Shown one piece after another: positions 1-7,275 of a DNA stretch of 64,000 bases; within the stretch, counting starts at the first letter, position 1; every line of letters starts with the position of its first letter. The stretch is from Bradyrhizobium sediminis (GTDB lineage Bacteria; Pseudomonadota; Alphaproteobacteria; Rhizobiales; Xanthobacteraceae). The stretch covers positions 2,726,001 through 2,790,000 of the forward strand of contig NZ_CP076135.1 in assembly GCF_018736105.1 (NCBI RefSeq), in the 5' to 3' direction. Under the pieces are notes generated by a model. That model had not been told where the DNA came from. It was given only the letters and a program-made list of their open reading frames with translations, and made no database searches. The translations under genes and the position numbers were made by a program.

Positions 1-248
1 CCGAAATAGCGGTCCTCGCCGTATTTCTCCTCGTCCCAGTTATAGGTGAGCTCGACCAGCGGCGCGCCGCGGGTCTTGGGGGTGTTCTTCAGGAGGTGCT
101 CGTCCTCCGGCGCGCACAAAAACACCAGCGTGAACTTCGCCTTGTCGTTGTCGATGCGGCGAACTTCCTTCAGGCCCAGCGCGTCCTGGTAGAATTTCAG
201 CGCGGCATCGAGATTGCGCACGCGCAGCATGGTGTGGAGATAACGCAT
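1..248 (-). CDS. gloA: Lactoylglutathione lyase (glyoxalase I), 3' part outside window
   Basis: The 82 visible codons begin MRYLHTMLRVRNLDAALKFY, the classic start of glyoxalase I, which isomerises the hemithioacetal of methylglyoxal and glutathione to S-lactoylglutathione. The N-terminal metal-ligand His in YLHTMLRV and the segment ELTYNWDEEKYG (with the metal-ligand Glu) are both visible. The gene runs off the left edge, so the C-terminal half and second metal site cannot be judged. A cytosolic detoxification enzyme; no operon partner is visible. The family call is from sequence recognition. Confidence 0.88.
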   Translation of the reverse strand, partial: MRYLHTMLRVRNLDAALKFYQDALGLKEVRRIDNDKAKFTLVFLCAPEDEHLLKNTPKTRGAPLVELTYNWDEEKYGEDRYF

Positions 249-452
249 GGTTCGGCTTGCTCCCTGGGATTGAAGAGGCTGTTGTTGGCTCGGGGCGCTT
301 CATAGCAGCAAAATACGGACGGGGGCAGGGCGGCGGCACAGACGAATTTCTTTCCGCCGCCGACGTCCGCCTCTCAGCCGGATATCCCGGAAGTGGCCTC
401 CCGGGCCTTTTGTTGGCCTCCATTTTGGGTAGTATTAGCCCCGGGGGCAACC

Positions 453-1337
453 ATGACGCCATTTCTTTCGTCGGCCTGTGAGTGGTCGTCGCACGTGACG
501 GCGGGCATCTCCGCCAGTGCGATACTGGGATTGCTGTTCTGGAAGGCCGACGGTCTCTTCTCTGATTCGGGCAGGAAGCTCGTTTACGCACGCATCATGG
601 CGACCGCCTCGCGTCCCGATGATCCCGCGCTTGCGGCCGAACTCTCCGACTTTCTCGGCGGGTTCTATTCGCGAAAGGTTCCGGCAAGACGCTTCTTCGG
701 CTTTCTGCTGGGAATGTCGGTCGGAACGATGCTGATGGTGTTGGCATTCTACATCGCGCAGACGCCCGGGCTGTTTTGCCAGTTACTGTCGGACCCCATG
801 GCCAGTCGGTTGTTCTTCGGGCAGGTGATCGGCAACGGCATCGTGGTGCTCTTGCTCTCCAACTACTTCGGGCTCCTGCTGAATCAACTGGTATTTGGCG
901 TGGCGCCGCAGTTTCGGTCGTCGACGATATATGCGGTCTTGCTGGTCGAAATGCTGGTGAAGATAGTTATCTTCGTTGTGGTTACCGCCGTCGTCTACGT
1001 AGCTTACGCCGTTTATGCGGACGCGTTCACCGGCAGTCCCGTGCGCGCGCTGAAGGCCGTTGCGCCGACGATCCGCGATGCAATCGCTTTCGGCAACCTG
1101 ACCTCGGTCTATCTGTATGCGACGATTATTTTCTCACTTCCGTTGTTTATCGTGGCCTTGATCCGATTCATGAGCACGCATCCTTCGGTTTCGCATGTTA
1201 TGGAGCGTTCGCTATTTTTCCTGAATTTTGAAAACAAGCCGGTCCGAACCTTGGCGGTAGCCCTGGGGATCCTTTTCGCATTGTTTTCGACCGTCGCTTA
1301 CGTGGTCGTCGGACTTCTTGCGACGATGGTGCGTTAG
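453..1337 (+). CDS. Polytopic membrane protein of unknown function
   Basis: A 294-residue protein with about five hydrophobic segments: near residues 13-28, 80-100, 125-150, 165-190 and 220-250, with a further one at the C-terminus. I do not recognise the family. A soluble loop follows the first helix and contains basic and acidic residues (KLVYARIMATASRPDDPALA). The ATG at 453 is preceded by a GGGGG stretch as a possible ribosome-binding site; an in-frame codon at 393 would add an unlikely Trp/Pro-rich leader. It stands alone, between gloA on the other strand and a small minus-strand gene. An inner-membrane location is inferred from hydrophobicity only. Confidence 0.72.
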   Translation: MTPFLSSACEWSSHVTAGISASAILGLLFWKADGLFSDSGRKLVYARIMATASRPDDPALAAELSDFLGGFYSRKVPARRFFGFLLGMSVGTMLMVLAFYIAQTPGLFCQLLSDPMASRLFFGQVIGNGIVVLLLSNYFGLLLNQLVFGVAPQFRSSTIYAVLLVEMLVKIVIFVVVTAVVYVAYAVYADAFTGSPVRALKAVAPTIRDAIAFGNLTSVYLYATIIFSLPLFIVALIRFMSTHPSVSHVMERSLFFLNFENKPVRTLAVALGILFALFSTVAYVVVGLLATMVR

Positions 1338-1443
1338 GGATTCCTCTCCGATGCGACGGCAGCGCTGCGCCATGCTGCAAGAGCAGCGTGTTGCGCGATG
1401 TCGCGCGTCGAACTACCGACGCCCAGTTCCGGCCGTCCGGGGG

Positions 1444-1629
1444 CTACTTCGCGTAGCCCTGCGATCGCAGCCATCCGATGCGGCGGTCTCCGTTCATCCA
1501 GTCGTCTGCGTCGGCCTTGCTTGTCAGGCCGGTGATGCGACGGGGCTCGGCGCCCGGATATTCCGCCAGGATGTTCCAGTCGTCCTCGGCGTTTCGGATG
1601 ATCTTGAAGGTCACTTTTGCTTTTGCCAT
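1444..1629 (-). CDS. Small hypothetical protein (61 aa)
   Basis: The reading frame starts MAKAKVTFKIIRNAEDDWNI and ends RSQGYAK. It looks like a compact soluble domain: an N-terminal beta-strand pattern (KVTFKII, WNILAEYPG) and a C-terminal helical part rich in Asp and Arg. The balanced composition, with Trp, Ile and Tyr in a regular pattern, argues for a real protein rather than a shadow of the opposite strand. No function can be assigned. It stands alone on the minus strand. Confidence 0.6.
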   Translation of the reverse strand: MAKAKVTFKIIRNAEDDWNILAEYPGAEPRRITGLTSKADADDWMNGDRRIGWLRSQGYAK

Positions 1630-1961
1630 GCAGCACTATGCAGGCAATCCATTCAAAAGAGAACCCGTATCGCCAGGGCCCCTCGTTTCGCTGGCTGCCT
1701 TCAGCAACAATCCGACCGGCCTTGTCGAAACCCTGCGCCAATAGATCGGCGTCCCGCCGTCGCTGATTTCCCGCATCATCGAGATGCGTATCGCACGCGA
1801 AAGAATTTTCGCTTTGTTAAGATGTGTCTGAGTGCGAAAACGTGTCCCCTGTTCGTTCTTTCCGGAACAAAACGGAATCGATTCGTGTCAAGAATTGACG
1901 GAATCGCGCGGTAATGCATGCTCGCTGCATGTTCGGATTTAGGAATTGCAGGCTCGCCCGC
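1630..1961. other. Intergenic region, 332 bp
   Basis: No convincing gene. The stretch contains a short inverted repeat GCGAAA-GAAT-TTTCGC near 1798-1813 followed by TTTGTT, and a palindromic segment GTTC-TTTCCG-GAAC near 1855-1868. It is less GC-rich than its surroundings and could carry the promoter of the small plus-strand gene that follows. No known operator is recognised. Confidence 0.4.
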
Positions 1962-2153
1962 ATGAGCAGCGGCCGCTACTGTCTGATACGGGACCTCGGT
2001 CTCGTGAAGGGCGGCAAGGGCCTGCGGCACCACGAAGTGCTGATCGCCTTCAGCCTTCAGGCGGCGCTGAAGCGGATTCGCCAGGGTCAATTCTCGCTCG
2101 GACGTTTCCAACCCGCGCCCGAACTCCGGGCCCGCGAGATTCTCGGCAAATAA
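1962..2153 (+). CDS. Small hypothetical protein (63 aa)
   Basis: The predicted protein starts MSSGRYCLIRDLGLVKGGKG and ends ELRAREILGK. It alternates hydrophobic and basic residues, with a probable helix (VLIAFSLQAALKRIRQG). An in-frame ATG at 1914 would add 16 residues, but the 1962 start gives the more protein-like N-terminus. I do not recognise the family. The opposite strand is also open over a longer range but reads like an antisense shadow. Low to moderate confidence. Confidence 0.4.
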   Translation: MSSGRYCLIRDLGLVKGGKGLRHHEVLIAFSLQAALKRIRQGQFSLGRFQPAPELRAREILGK

Positions 2154-2254
2154 GACTCGATCGGGCGGGCCCGCGGCGCGCCCCAACTTTGGCTGTCATC
2201 ACCCCGAAAGCCTTCGGGGTGTAGCGGCGCGAAAGAGAAATGCCCCGCTCTTTG

Positions 2255-2452
2255 CTACGACCAGAACGGCGGATCCTCGAATTCGCTGCGGACCGTTCGC
2301 CCAAATCCGCTCCACGCACTCCCCAGCGTCGCGGCGTAATACTCTTCGCGCTCGTGCTGGAATTTTTGCTGCGTGGCTTTGAAGTGTGCGAGGCGGCCTG
2401 TGATTTCTTCCCGCTCGCGCGCGGCGTGGCTCAGCTGCTCGGTCATGCCCAT
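2255..2452 (-). CDS. Small hypothetical helical protein (65 aa)
   Basis: It starts MGMTEQLSHAAREREEITGR and continues into a charged amphipathic helix (LAHFKATQQKFQHEREEYYA) followed by a Trp-containing tail ending DPPFWS. The heptad-like spacing suggests a short coiled coil. Composition fits a true cytosolic protein. No function can be proposed from sequence. It is divergent from the H-NS-like gene downstream, with about 250 bp between them that hold nothing recognisable. Confidence 0.6.
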   Translation of the reverse strand: MGMTEQLSHAAREREEITGRLAHFKATQQKFQHEREEYYAATLGSAWSGFGRTVRSEFEDPPFWS

Positions 2453-2708
2453 CCCCTTTGATTCTTGTCCCGCGGCTATTGGGGTTCGAGATTGGGGCGC
2501 GAATTGGGACGAGACGTTGCGGGATTGTGATGGCCCTCGGGCAAAGTGAAGTCAGCTGACGCGATCGGGCTCGACCAACGGCAACGCAGCAAGGCAATGA
2601 AGACGTCAACGAAATTGGGGACGTCCCACGTTCGTGGTGGATAAAGGTGGCGCCGCGCTTGTGGCATCTGCGCCTTCCCGGTAGCCAAAAACAAACGGGA
2701 GGACCGCC

Positions 2709-2951
2709 ATGGCAAAAAACGATCTGGACTTGCTGAGCATCGAGGAACTCGCCGCCCTGCGCGAGAACGCAACCGACAAATTGATGGAAAAGGTCGCGGC
2801 GCGGCGGGCCGAACTCGAGGCCGAACTGGAAAAGCTGTCGCAATACGACAAGCTTGCGAGGAAATCCCAGGCGGCTCCGGTGGCTAAGGCCAAAAGGAGC
2901 GATGAGCAGAAGGCCGACGTGGCCAAGGAGCCGGTTGCCAAGGCAGCCTGA
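2709..2951 (+). CDS. H-NS-like protein lacking the DNA-binding domain
   Basis: 80 residues. The first 45 (MAKNDLDLLSIEELAALREN onward) resemble the N-terminal oligomerisation coiled coil of the H-NS/HvrA family of nucleoid proteins, which usually begins with a 'DL.. S.DEL..L' pattern. The usual C-terminal AT-hook-like domain with its Gly-Arg-Gly-Pro-type motif and YR.P...TW.GRG is absent; instead there is an Ala/Lys-rich tail (APVAKAKRSDEQ, then AKEPVAKAA). As built, it could pair with full-length H-NS-type proteins and modulate them rather than bind DNA. A good ribosome-binding site (GGGAGGACC) precedes the ATG. The family call is by pattern only. Confidence 0.6.
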   Translation: MAKNDLDLLSIEELAALRENATDKLMEKVAARRAELEAELEKLSQYDKLARKSQAAPVAKAKRSDEQKADVAKEPVAKAA

Positions 2952-3035
2952 GCTGGCGCGCCGGTCCTGCGCTCGACTTAGCAATCCGACCGGCCGTGCT
3001 ATAATTAGCACCGCCGGTTTTTCGGATGTTTGCTC

Positions 3036-3797
3036 ATGATCGCCAAGGATCTTCGCAGCGGCGTGGAACAGCTCGGCGACATGCTTGCCGAGGCCTCTAC
3101 TATCGTTCCCTTCACCGGCGCCGGCATTTCCACCGAATGCGGCATTCCTGATTTCCGTTCGCCGGGCGGATTGTGGACCAGGAACCGCCCGATCCCGTTC
3201 GACGAATTCGTCGCCAGTCCGGACGCCCGCGACGAGGCATGGCGGCGGCGCTTTGCGATGGAGCCTACCTTTGCCGCGGCGAAACCCGGCCGCGGCCACC
3301 GGGCGCTCGCTTCGCTCTACAGGGCCGGCAAGATCCCCGCCATCGTCACCCAGAACATCGATAACCTGCATCAGATGTCGGGCTTCGCCGACGAGCACGT
3401 GATCGAACTCCACGGCAATACCACCTATGCCCGCTGCATCGGCTGCGGGAAGGCCTACGATCTGGCGTGGGCGAAGCTGCGCTTCGAGGAGACCGGCGGC
3501 GCGCCGGATTGCGCCGATTGCGACGAGCCGGTCAAGACCGCCACCATCTCCTTCGGGCAGGCGATGCCGGAAGACGCCATGCGGCGCGCCACCGAGCTTG
3601 CCCAGCATTGCGACCTGTTCATCGCGATCGGATCGTCGCTGGTGGTGTGGCCGGCTGCCGGCTTTCCGATGATCGCCAAGAACTGCGGCGCCCGGCTGGT
3701 GATCATCAACAACGAGCCCACCGAACAGGACGACATTGCCGATCTCGTGATCAGGCACGACATCGGGGAGACGCTGGGACCGTTCGTGGGCAATTGA
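3036..3797 (+). CDS. Sir2-family NAD-dependent protein deacetylase
   Basis: 253 residues, normal for bacterial class III sirtuins (CobB-like). The NAD-binding signature GAGISTECGIPDFRSPGG is at about residues 28-45, QNIDNLHQ at about 107-114, and the catalytic His in IELHGN near 124. The zinc site is CIGC near 134 plus CADC near 160. The enzyme removes acetyl or other acyl groups from lysines, using NAD and yielding O-acetyl-ADP-ribose and nicotinamide; cytosolic. The ATG at 3036 is chosen over the in-frame TTG at 3030. It appears monocistronic. Confidence 0.93.
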   Translation: MIAKDLRSGVEQLGDMLAEASTIVPFTGAGISTECGIPDFRSPGGLWTRNRPIPFDEFVASPDARDEAWRRRFAMEPTFAAAKPGRGHRALASLYRAGKIPAIVTQNIDNLHQMSGFADEHVIELHGNTTYARCIGCGKAYDLAWAKLRFEETGGAPDCADCDEPVKTATISFGQAMPEDAMRRATELAQHCDLFIAIGSSLVVWPAAGFPMIAKNCGARLVIINNEPTEQDDIADLVIRHDIGETLGPFVGN

Positions 3798-3997
3798 TGC
3801 CCGTTTGATTCGCAGCCGCGCAAGGCTGTTCATAGTTCCACATGAATTTGTTTTTTATCTATGCGCCGCAAGCGGGAGTGTTATCTTTTGATTCGAGAGA
3901 TTCGCGTGGCGTCATCATGAATTGTCATTGATGGGCGCGTGTTCCGGCGGCGTCGCAGCGGTGACGGGGTCGTCGATGATGAGTGGGGTCCGGGGTC
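3798..3997 (+). promoter_or_regulatory. AT-rich leader upstream of the cold-shock gene
   Basis: About 200 bp between the sirtuin and the double cold-shock gene. It holds a distinctly T-rich stretch near 3848-3897 (TTTGTTTTTTATC and TGTTATCTTTTGATT), unusual for this high-GC window. Such regions act as promoter and structured 5' leader in many cold-shock genes. No defined element is proven. Confidence 0.35.
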
Positions 3998-4663
3998 ATG
4001 GGGTCGGACGGATTTGAGTCCAAGAAGCTCGGGGGACCGGCGTCAGTCGGGACCGGACCAGCCCGGCTTGGGCCTGGCGAGTTTGCAGCTAATAGCGGGC
4101 GCGACCCGGCGGTGGACGCCCTGTCGGGGCTCGGCGATGCCGCTGCCAACCTGGTCGAAATCTCCGGCGTCATCAAATGGTTCGATGCCTCGAAGGGCTA
4201 CGGCTTCATCGTCCCCGACAACGGCTGGGCGGACGTGCTCCTGCACGTTACCGTGCTCAGGCGCGACGGCTTTCAGACCGCCTACGAAGGCGCGCGGATC
4301 GTCTGCGAATGCGTGCAGCGCCAAAAAGGCTATCAGGCGTTCCGCATCCTCTCGATGGATGAGTCCACCGCGATCCACCCGGCGCAGATGCTGCCGCCGC
4401 GGACCCATGTCAGCGTCACCCCGACCAGCGGGCTGGAGCGGGCGCAGGTCAAATGGTTCAACCGGTTGCGCGGATTCGGCTTCCTGACCTGCGGCGAGGG
4501 TACGCCGGACATCTTCGTGCATATGGAAACCCTGCGCCGCTTCGGGATGACCGAGCTGCGCCCCGGCCAGTACGTGCTGGTGCGGTTCGGGCCCGGCTCC
4601 AAGGGCATGATGGCCGCCGAAATCCAGCCGGAAACCGGCTCGCCCGGGCTTTCCTCCCACTGA
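3998..4663 (+). CDS. Protein with two cold-shock domains
   Basis: 221 residues with two CSD (OB-fold) modules. The first spans about residues 53-120 and contains GVIKWFDASKGYGFIV (RNP1-like KGYGFI), then DVLLHVTVLRRDG. The second spans about 145-210 and contains AQVKWFNRLRGFGFLTCGEG, then DIFVHMETLRRFG. The alphaproteobacterial double-CSD proteins bind single-stranded RNA/DNA and act as RNA chaperones. The first ~50 residues are low-complexity and Gly/Ser-rich. The ATG at 3998 was chosen; a GTG 15 bp upstream is also in frame. Confidence 0.9.
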   Translation: MGSDGFESKKLGGPASVGTGPARLGPGEFAANSGRDPAVDALSGLGDAAANLVEISGVIKWFDASKGYGFIVPDNGWADVLLHVTVLRRDGFQTAYEGARIVCECVQRQKGYQAFRILSMDESTAIHPAQMLPPRTHVSVTPTSGLERAQVKWFNRLRGFGFLTCGEGTPDIFVHMETLRRFGMTELRPGQYVLVRFGPGSKGMMAAEIQPETGSPGLSSH

Positions 4664-4769
4664 TCGCACGCCACCTCACGGAAGCGTTAGCCGGCAATCG
4701 AAAATGCCGGCGCACGCGGTTCCGTAGGTCTGGTATTTGCCATGATCGTTGGGCTAGGATTCGCTCGGA

Positions 4770-4817
4770 TCCTCTTCGGGTTCCTCTTGAAGTTTCTCTT
4801 GAAATTCCTCTTGGGTT
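4770..4817 (+). repeat. Four tandem 12-bp units upstream of the DUF192 gene
   Basis: Units read directly: TCCTCTTCGGGT, TCCTCTTGAAGT, TTCTCTTGAAAT and TCCTCTTGGGTT. They sit between the cold-shock gene and the DUF192 gene, ending 17 bp before its ATG, and so probably lie in its 5' untranslated region. Confidence 0.75.
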
Positions 4818-4834
4818 TTCGGTGAGCGTTTTCG

Positions 4835-5323
4835 ATGAGTTCTGATTCAAGCGTTGCCCGGCGTCGCGCCGACGCATGGTTCTGGCCTTTGGCCGCGGCG
4901 CTCGCATTTTGCGCTTTGGCCGGTTTCGGCGCGCATGCAGCGAGTATCCAGCCGCTGGAGATCGTCACCAAGAGCGGCGTGCATGTGTTCTCGGTCGAGA
5001 TGGCGACGACCGACGAGGAGAAGCAAACCGGCCTGATGTACCGCAAGGAATTGCCGGACGGGAAGGGGATGCTGTTCGACTTCTCGCCGGAGCAGCAGAT
5101 ATCGATGTGGATGAAGAACACCTACATCTCGCTCGACATGATCTTCATTCGCGCCGACGGCCGGATCCTGCGCATTGCCGAGAATACTGAGCCGGAGTCC
5201 ACCAAGATCATCTCGTCGGGCGGGCTCGCCAAGGGGGTGCTGGAGGTGATCGCCGGCACGGCGCAAAAATACGGCATCGCGCCCGGCGACAAGGTGGCCC
5301 ATCCGCTGTTCAATCGCCGCTGA
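4835..5323 (+). CDS. DUF192 family exported protein
   Basis: 162 residues. An N-terminal signal segment lies at about residues 12-36 ([20 protein letters not shown], then AHAAS), with probable cleavage after AHA. The DUF192 core follows: [20 protein letters not shown], then MLFDF and [15 protein letters not shown], which are hallmark motifs of the family. The biochemical function of DUF192 is not settled. Probably periplasmic. It is the last gene before tRNA-Pro and looks monocistronic, with the 12-bp tandem repeat just upstream. Confidence 0.88.
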   Translation: MSSDSSVARRRADAWFWPLAAALAFCALAGFGAHAASIQPLEIVTKSGVHVFSVEMATTDEEKQTGLMYRKELPDGKGMLFDFSPEQQISMWMKNTYISLDMIFIRADGRILRIAENTEPESTKIISSGGLAKGVLEVIAGTAQKYGIAPGDKVAHPLFNRR

Positions 5324-5388
5324 GGGCCAGCCGCAAGCCGCCTTGCTGGCAGGGCTTGAAGCGTGTAACGACATGGTTTCCCAACAAT

Positions 5389-5465
5389 CGGGGTATAGCG
5401 CAGCCTGGTAGCGCGGCAGTTTTGGGTACTGCAGGTCGTTGGTTCGAATCCAGCTGCCCCGACCA
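5389..5465 (+). tRNA. tRNA-Pro (anticodon UGG)
   Basis: 77 nt with encoded CCA. The acceptor stem CGGGGTA pairs with TGCCCCG (one G-U), then the discriminator A and CCA. The anticodon stem GCAGT/ACTGC encloses the loop TTTGGGT, giving anticodon TGG. The T arm contains GGTTCGAATCC. All four arms fold as expected. Confidence 0.97.
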
Positions 5466-5521
5466 AATAGCTTCGTTTCTTCAAATGGTTGGCGCTGCGG
5501 ATTTTCAGGGCGCTTTAGCTG

Positions 5522-6370
5522 TCAGATAGTAGCCTCGGCCAGTTCGTTGGGCGACTGAGAGAGCTGTGCCTTCGCGTCGTGCAGCGAAAACGCAGGACCA
5601 TCGTAAAGAAACGAGCACTGGTGGATGACGATGTTTCCAGCATCCACGTTGACGAGGGCGTAGTCCGGCGCCTCATGCGTTCCCGGGATGTGGCCCTCGG
5701 TCTCGAAATCGAACGCGACCTGATGGGTCAACGCGCGCTGGATATGGAAGGGTATGCCGCGCCAGGTTCCGGCGATCGGCCGGTGCAGATGGCCCATGAA
5801 CATATGGTCGGGCTTGCGGGTGCGGGCGATGACGTCCCATTCGGCCTCGCCGTTGGCGAGCTTGATGGTGTCCATATAGCGCAGGCCGCTGTCGAACGGC
5901 GGATGGTGCTGGAACAGCAATAGCGGCCGGTCGGCAGGTGCGGAGCCGAGCGCATCGGCCAGAAAATGCAGCCGCACATCGCACAGGATTCCGGCATGGT
6001 CAGGCGTATCCTCGTTCAGCGTATCCAGCGTGACGATGGTCGCGGCGTCGAAGATATGCACGGCCTGTACGAAGCCGTCGGCATCGCGATCGGCGCCTGG
6101 AAATTCGGCCCGGAAAGCCGCGCGTTTGTCATGGTTTCCCATCATCAGGATGGTGGGGGCGTCGAGCCCTGCGAGCACGCCGGCGAGACTGGCATAGGCC
6201 GCCTGTTCGCCCCAATGCGCGAGGTCGCCGGACACGATGACGAAGGAAATGTCCTTGTGGGTCGCGTTGATCTTCTCGACCGCGATAGCGAGGCGTTGGG
6301 CCGGATCGAGCCCGTACAGCTTTCTGCCGCGCGGGACGAAATGCGTATCGGTGAGGATGACAAATTTCAT
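5522..6370 (-). CDS. Metallophosphodiesterase (class III cyclic-nucleotide / GpdQ-like)
   Basis: 282 residues. Calcineurin-like metallophosphoesterase motifs appear in order: D-x-H in ILTDTHFVPRG, GD in VSGDLAHWG, GNHD in MMGNHDKR, H in LLFQHHPPF, and GHxH in FMGHLHRP. These bind a dinuclear metal centre that hydrolyses phosphodiesters. It is the last gene of a six-gene minus-strand operon and its ATG overlaps the stop of the first phosphodiesterase (ATGA). In the context of a Ugp-like importer it plausibly cleaves imported glycerophosphodiesters. A cyclic-nucleotide substrate cannot be excluded. Confidence 0.82.
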   Translation of the reverse strand: MKFVILTDTHFVPRGRKLYGLDPAQRLAIAVEKINATHKDISFVIVSGDLAHWGEQAAYASLAGVLAGLDAPTILMMGNHDKRAAFRAEFPGADRDADGFVQAVHIFDAATIVTLDTLNEDTPDHAGILCDVRLHFLADALGSAPADRPLLLFQHHPPFDSGLRYMDTIKLANGEAEWDVIARTRKPDHMFMGHLHRPIAGTWRGIPFHIQRALTHQVAFDFETEGHIPGTHEAPDYALVNVDAGNIVIHQCSFLYDGPAFSLHDAKAQLSQSPNELAEATI

Positions 6371-7191
6371 CGCTGCATGGTCTCCCGGTTCCACATTGCA
6401 AAATCCGGCGATCCCTCGGTCCGGATTGCTCCCTGGTAGCCGAACTCGACCATGTGCACGGTGACATAGTCGAGGCCGACGAACGCGACGCCATAGGCTT
6501 CCGGCAGGTCGGACGCGCTCAGCATCAGCTTCTCCGAAAACAGGGGATAGCTGGCGTGATTGGTGCCGCGCAGCGAGGTGGCGGGTACGCCGGCTACCGA
6601 GCCGCCCAGCGGCAGGTGGCAATGACCGAAGAAGATGTGCCGGATCTTGTCGCGGTGCCGTCCGACGATCCGGCGGAACGCCGCGTCGTCCAGGAGCCGG
6701 ATCTGGTCCATCGGGCCGAGATGCGTCGGCATCGGATTGTGATGCATGAACAGCAGAAACGGCCCGTCATGTTCGGACAGCCGCTGCTCGAGCCAGTCCT
6801 GCCGCGGTGGGCAATAGCGGCCGGCATGGGTTTGGGGTTCGGTGGTGTCGAGAAACAGGCAGCGGCCGGCGGCAGTGTCTTGAAATCCCTGCGCAAAGCC
6901 ATCGGACTCGGCATATTCGGGGAAGACGCCGAGGAAGTCCTCGCGGTTGTCGTGATTGCCGATGCAGAGCCGGACCGGAAGCGGAAAGCCGTCGAGCCGG
7001 CCTCGCAACCACTCGTAGTCCGCCCGGTCGCCCCAGTCGGATAGATCGCCGGTTATCACCATCAGCTCGGCGTCGCTGTGGTCCGCAACGACGTGCCGGA
7101 GCGCCCGTTCGAAATTATGGCGGGGGTCGCGGCCGCCGATGGTGCTTCCGGGGGCGGTCAGATGGATGTCGCTTAGATGGATGAGCTTCAT
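6367..7191 (-). CDS. Metallophosphodiesterase paralogue (CpdA/GpdQ-like)
   Basis: 274 residues starting MKLIHLSDIHLTAPG. The full metallophosphoesterase motif set is present: DIH, GDLSDWG, GNHDNRE, FMHHNP and FGHCHLPLGG. It is homologous in layout to the next gene, with which it shares a 4-bp ATGA overlap, so the two are probably co-translated and may form a pair. Its position after a glycerol-3-phosphate-type transporter favours glycerophosphodiester hydrolysis releasing glycerol-3-phosphate. No signal peptide, so cytosolic. The substrate assignment is inference. Confidence 0.83.
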   Translation of the reverse strand: MKLIHLSDIHLTAPGSTIGGRDPRHNFERALRHVVADHSDAELMVITGDLSDWGDRADYEWLRGRLDGFPLPVRLCIGNHDNREDFLGVFPEYAESDGFAQGFQDTAAGRCLFLDTTEPQTHAGRYCPPRQDWLEQRLSEHDGPFLLFMHHNPMPTHLGPMDQIRLLDDAAFRRIVGRHRDKIRHIFFGHCHLPLGGSVAGVPATSLRGTNHASYPLFSEKLMLSASDLPEAYGVAFVGLDYVTVHMVEFGYQGAIRTEGSPDFAMWNRETMQR

Positions 7192-7212
7192 GGTGAACCT
7201 CGCTGCGATCGT

Positions 7213-7238
7213 CAGCGGGGCGCCGTGGCACCCCGCTG
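7213..7238 (-). promoter_or_regulatory. Intercistronic hairpin after the solute-binding-protein gene
   Basis: CAGCGGGG at 7213-7220 pairs perfectly with CCCCGCTG at 7231-7238, and the interior can extend the stem by about three pairs. No T run follows, so it is more likely an mRNA-stabilising or attenuating stem between the binding-protein gene and the phosphodiesterases than a full terminator. Confidence 0.55.
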
Positions 7239-7275
7239 TATTGGGTCAAGGCGGGCGCGTGCCCGGGTGCGCAGA

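Noticed and set aside
1776..2186. 136-codon minus-strand frame opposite the small gene at 1962
   Set aside because: Composition looks like an antisense shadow and there is no ribosome-binding site; the plus-strand frame is the better candidate.
2199..3833. Very long minus-strand frame (544 codons) across the sirtuin gene
   Set aside because: It covers three well-supported genes in other frames, has no recognisable motif, and arises from high GC content.
4770..4817. Possible CRISPR or satellite array
   Set aside because: Only four 12-bp units without spacers; a simple tandem repeat. No CRISPR-like array seen anywhere in the window.
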